From: Aphanomyces cochlioides
Lineage: Eukaryota; Oomycota; Saprolegniomycetes; Saprolegniales; Verrucalvaceae
Assembly: GCA_019828595.1 (NCBI GenBank)
Contig: JAHQRK010000012.1
Span: 2,170,001 to 2,234,000, forward strand
Direction: 5' to 3'
DNA: 64,000 nt
Position 1 is the stretch's first letter. Every line of letters starts with the position of its first letter. The notes beneath the pieces were generated by a model that saw only the letters and a program-made list of their open reading frames with translations, was not told the DNA's origin and did no database searches. Below, piece by piece: positions 61,943 to 64,000 of this stretch. Made by a program: the position numbers and the translations under genes.

Positions 61943-63793
61943 ATGACCGTGCTCACGTTCGCGACCGCACAGACGCTCCTGCCGTCTATCTTGGCCAATA
62001 TCCCAAAGGAATGGCGAGGTACGACCTTTAACAACTCAGCGCTTCTCGGCCGCGAAGGATTTTCCGCGAATGTGGAGAAACTCCTCCTCGATAAGATTGC
62101 CAAGAAGGACACGAATGTCTCGGAAGCGGAATTGTCGGCCCTCGGAAATGCAGAAGACTATCTCCGTGTCTCGACGAATATCTCAGTGCTCTTGGAGCTC
62201 TACCTCGGTCTGGATGTTGGATTGCCCACCCGACAAGTCTTTACGTTCTGCTCCGCTACCATGCCGATTGTAGCCGTTCTTCTCACTGCCAAGCAACCTG
62301 TCTACCTCTACGTTCAAGAAGGCCTTTCTTCCCCTTTTAATGCCGAGCAATTGGACACGTTGAGCCTCCTCGGTGCGAATGTTACGATTGTCTCGGGCAA
62401 TCCCATCGCTGATGCCAATGCCGTGGTTGTTTCGTACCAGGCGTCGCCAAAGAAAGTCGTCGATGTCGATGCGATCGTGACCACACAATTTGCCCTGTAC
62501 ATCCACAACGCTACCAAAATTAACCCTGACGATGTCCTCGTTATTCGTAAGCGCCTCACAACTCCCCTCACGACGCCAATTTGTGAAAAGTTCCTTCAAA
62601 CCATCGCTGGCGTCAAAGTGACTGCCGATGCCAACGAATCCACCCCAGAAGAGCTTGATGCATTCTATGCTCATCTCCAGACAATGTCTGGCACCACTGC
62701 TGATGCGTCTGCCAAGCCAGTCGTTTTCACCGCGGGTCTTCCCTCTGTGTGCGCTTTGTGGTTGAGCCTTCTCCGCAACGGCGGCGCTGATATCCTCATG
62801 GCCAGCACTGCTTACGGCGGCTCTTCCCAACTTACTGACATTTTCGTCGCTCGATCGGCTGGTAAATTCCACAAGTGGACGTTTGACATCACAGGCAAGA
62901 ACAAGATTTCGACCGCGATCAAGGCTGGTCTTGACTCTCTCTTGACCGCTGCGACTGCACCCACGACTGTGCTCTTCGTTGAAATCCCCACCAATCCTGA
63001 CATGAAAGTGCCGGACATGGCCACGCTCGCCCAACACCTCCAAGATTACCGCGACGCCACAGGCAAGGACGTCTTGCTCCTCATCGACACGACGTTTGCC
63101 CCTGCGTCTAAAGTCCTAGCGAAATTGACCGCAGCGGCCCCTGATCTTACCACCATGGTCTTCATCAGTATGAGCAAGAGTGTAAGCCGCGGCTACACGA
63201 CCGCCGGCACGATCATCGCCAACACGACATCCGCAAAGTCGCGCGCTCTCTTGGAAACAGTTCGTTCGGTCGGTACTCTTCTCGACACGATCGCGAAGAA
63301 GAACCAATTGTGGCGTCTCACTGAAAACCATGTCGGTGTCGAAGAACGCTGCATCAAGGCTTACGAAGTTGCCGCCACGACCGGCAATGCTCTCCGTGCT
63401 GCTGTTGCCAAGTATGCCAACGGATTCGACATGGAGTTGGCATTTGTCTCGCCTGAAAACGCCGCGTTGGGCTTCACCACGTCGACGTACTCGTTCAACT
63501 TGCCTCCTCTTCCTCATGCCAGCGCTGCCGAAAACATCGCGCTCGCTCAACGATTTGTCGATCTCTTGACGGCCCACAAGTCATTCAAGCCATGCGTCTC
63601 GTTTGGTCAAGACAACGGACTTATCTACTGCACAGTGCCCTCCACATCGACGCAAGGCGCGATCAAGGCCGAAGACAAGGCCAAGCAACTTGTCGGTGGT
63701 GTCGAACTCACTCGCTTGAGCTTCAGTCCTTACTGCGACGTCGATGCGATCGTCGGCGTCATGGAAGACGCCATCAAGACCATCTACGCTTAG
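61943..63793 (+). CDS. Cystathionine gamma-synthase-like PLP enzyme
   Basis: Single exon, 616 residues, strong codon bias. The C-terminal 400 residues follow the Cys/Met-metabolism PLP family (fold type I): FTAGLPSVCALWLSLLRNGG, STAYGGSSQLTDIF, VLFVEIPTNPDMKVPDMATL, LLLIDTTFAPASKVL, then the PLP-lysine motif FISMSKSVSRGYTTAGTIIA (Lys412), and LTRLSFSPYCDVDAIVGVME. A roughly 200-residue N-terminal extension recalls fungal STR2-type cystathionine gamma-synthases (about 600-640 residues), which condense an activated homoserine with cysteine in the transsulfuration route. Substrate is inferred. The start MTVLTF was chosen over an in-frame ATG 63 bp upstream. A sulfur-amino-acid enzyme near phytochelatin synthases is suggestive but 2.3 kb away and separated by another gene. 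Confidence 0.78.
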   Translation: MTVLTFATAQTLLPSILANIPKEWRGTTFNNSALLGREGFSANVEKLLLDKIAKKDTNVSEAELSALGNAEDYLRVSTNISVLLELYLGLDVGLPTRQVFTFCSATMPIVAVLLTAKQPVYLYVQEGLSSPFNAEQLDTLSLLGANVTIVSGNPIADANAVVVSYQASPKKVVDVDAIVTTQFALYIHNATKINPDDVLVIRKRLTTPLTTPICEKFLQTIAGVKVTADANESTPEELDAFYAHLQTMSGTTADASAKPVVFTAGLPSVCALWLSLLRNGGADILMASTAYGGSSQLTDIFVARSAGKFHKWTFDITGKNKISTAIKAGLDSLLTAATAPTTVLFVEIPTNPDMKVPDMATLAQHLQDYRDATGKDVLLLIDTTFAPASKVLAKLTAAAPDLTTMVFISMSKSVSRGYTTAGTIIANTTSAKSRALLETVRSVGTLLDTIAKKNQLWRLTENHVGVEERCIKAYEVAATTGNALRAAVAKYANGFDMELAFVSPENAALGFTTSTYSFNLPPLPHASAAENIALAQRFVDLLTAHKSFKPCVSFGQDNGLIYCTVPSTSTQGAIKAEDKAKQLVGGVELTRLSFSPYCDVDAIVGVMEDAIKTIYA

Positions 63794-63798
63794 ACTCC

Positions 63799-64000
63799 CT
63801 AATGTATTTTACTCCTTTCGAATGACAGTTTCCAGAGTAACTGCCGCCGCGGCGAAAACTCATCGAGCATGCAAAGCAAGGCATGGAAGCATCCTTGGTT
63901 CAGCTCACGCCAATGTAGATACGAGTCGTCGTCCGCGTACGGCCGCCATTGCCGACGGAGAAAGCCCACGCATGCACCTCGCTGGTTTTGAACTCCGAGA
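63799..64000 (-). CDS. 3' end of an unrecognised gene, cut by the window edge
   Basis: Minus-strand frame open to the right edge, reading WRPYADDDSYLHWRELNQGC, then FHALLCMLDEFSPRRQLLWK, ending SFERSKIH with the stop at 63799-63801. The stop is five bases from that of the PLP enzyme, the tight convergence typical here, which supports a real gene. No domain recognised from 66 codons. Confidence 0.55.
   Translation of the reverse strand, partial: LGVQNQRGACVGFLRRQWRPYADDDSYLHWRELNQGCFHALLCMLDEFSPRRQLLWKLSFERSKIH

Overview
The window reads as a compact nuclear chromosome segment of a zoosporic oomycete, most likely a water mould of the Saprolegniales. This is inferred from gene content and architecture: very short introns (about 40-60 nt, GT...(T)AG), genes packed at roughly 2-2.5 kb each, convergent neighbours whose stop codons are only 4-22 bp apart, flagellar genes (delta-tubulin, an outer-dynein-arm docking coiled coil), an INPP4-type lipid phosphatase family, and eukaryote-only products such as eIF4G, COX19, tRNase Z(L), dolichyl-diphosphatase and an Atg17-domain protein.

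1-28 kb: 3' end of a TRMT1-like tRNA methyltransferase; a Slo-type channel whose selectivity filter has lost TVGYG; long-form tRNase Z with two inserted helical repeats; GAPDH; COX19; a secreted CBM9-like protein; an eIF4G-like factor with two MA3 domains; a small FN3 protein; delta-tubulin; a 1684-residue Furry/MOR2-like protein; an ankyrin-FYVE protein; then a YbaK-type tRNA-editing protein convergent with a homologue of the 'animal-specific' D-aminoacyl-tRNA deacylase ATD (human gene DTD2).

28-51 kb: three diverged INPP4-type phosphatase paralogues, interleaved with Mpv17/PMP22, COX7a and a few unrecognised small genes; a Yae1/LTO1-like protein; a P-loop kinase plus 2H phosphoesterase fusion resembling RNA end-healing enzymes; dolichyl-diphosphatase; an ODA-docking coiled coil; and an NF-YB-type histone-fold protein with a long N-terminal region.

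51-60 kb: a rearranged phytochelatin-synthase array. It holds one intact gene, a 5' remnant, and a nearly perfect 2.85-kb inverted duplication (53346-56192 and 56332-59178, 139-bp spacer). Each arm carries a HEAT-like gene and the 5' half of a phytochelatin synthase; only the right arm runs on into the complete gene. The left breakpoint lies inside an intron.

60-64 kb: an Atg17-domain protein, a poorly resolved 0.7 kb, a cystathionine gamma-synthase-like PLP enzyme, and the 3' end of a gene entering from the right.

A recurring palindromic element, TCCGGATAAT(N)ATCCGGA and variants, sits immediately upstream of start codons at nine or more places, often between divergent genes; it is the main candidate cis-element here. 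Themes: tRNA biology (TRMT1, tRNase Z, two trans-editing deacylases, the healing-type enzyme), mitochondrial complex IV (COX19, COX7a), flagella, phosphoinositide signalling (INPP4 trio, FYVE) and metal detoxification. Exon joins were worked out by hand from reading frame, splice signals and family similarity; no searches were run.
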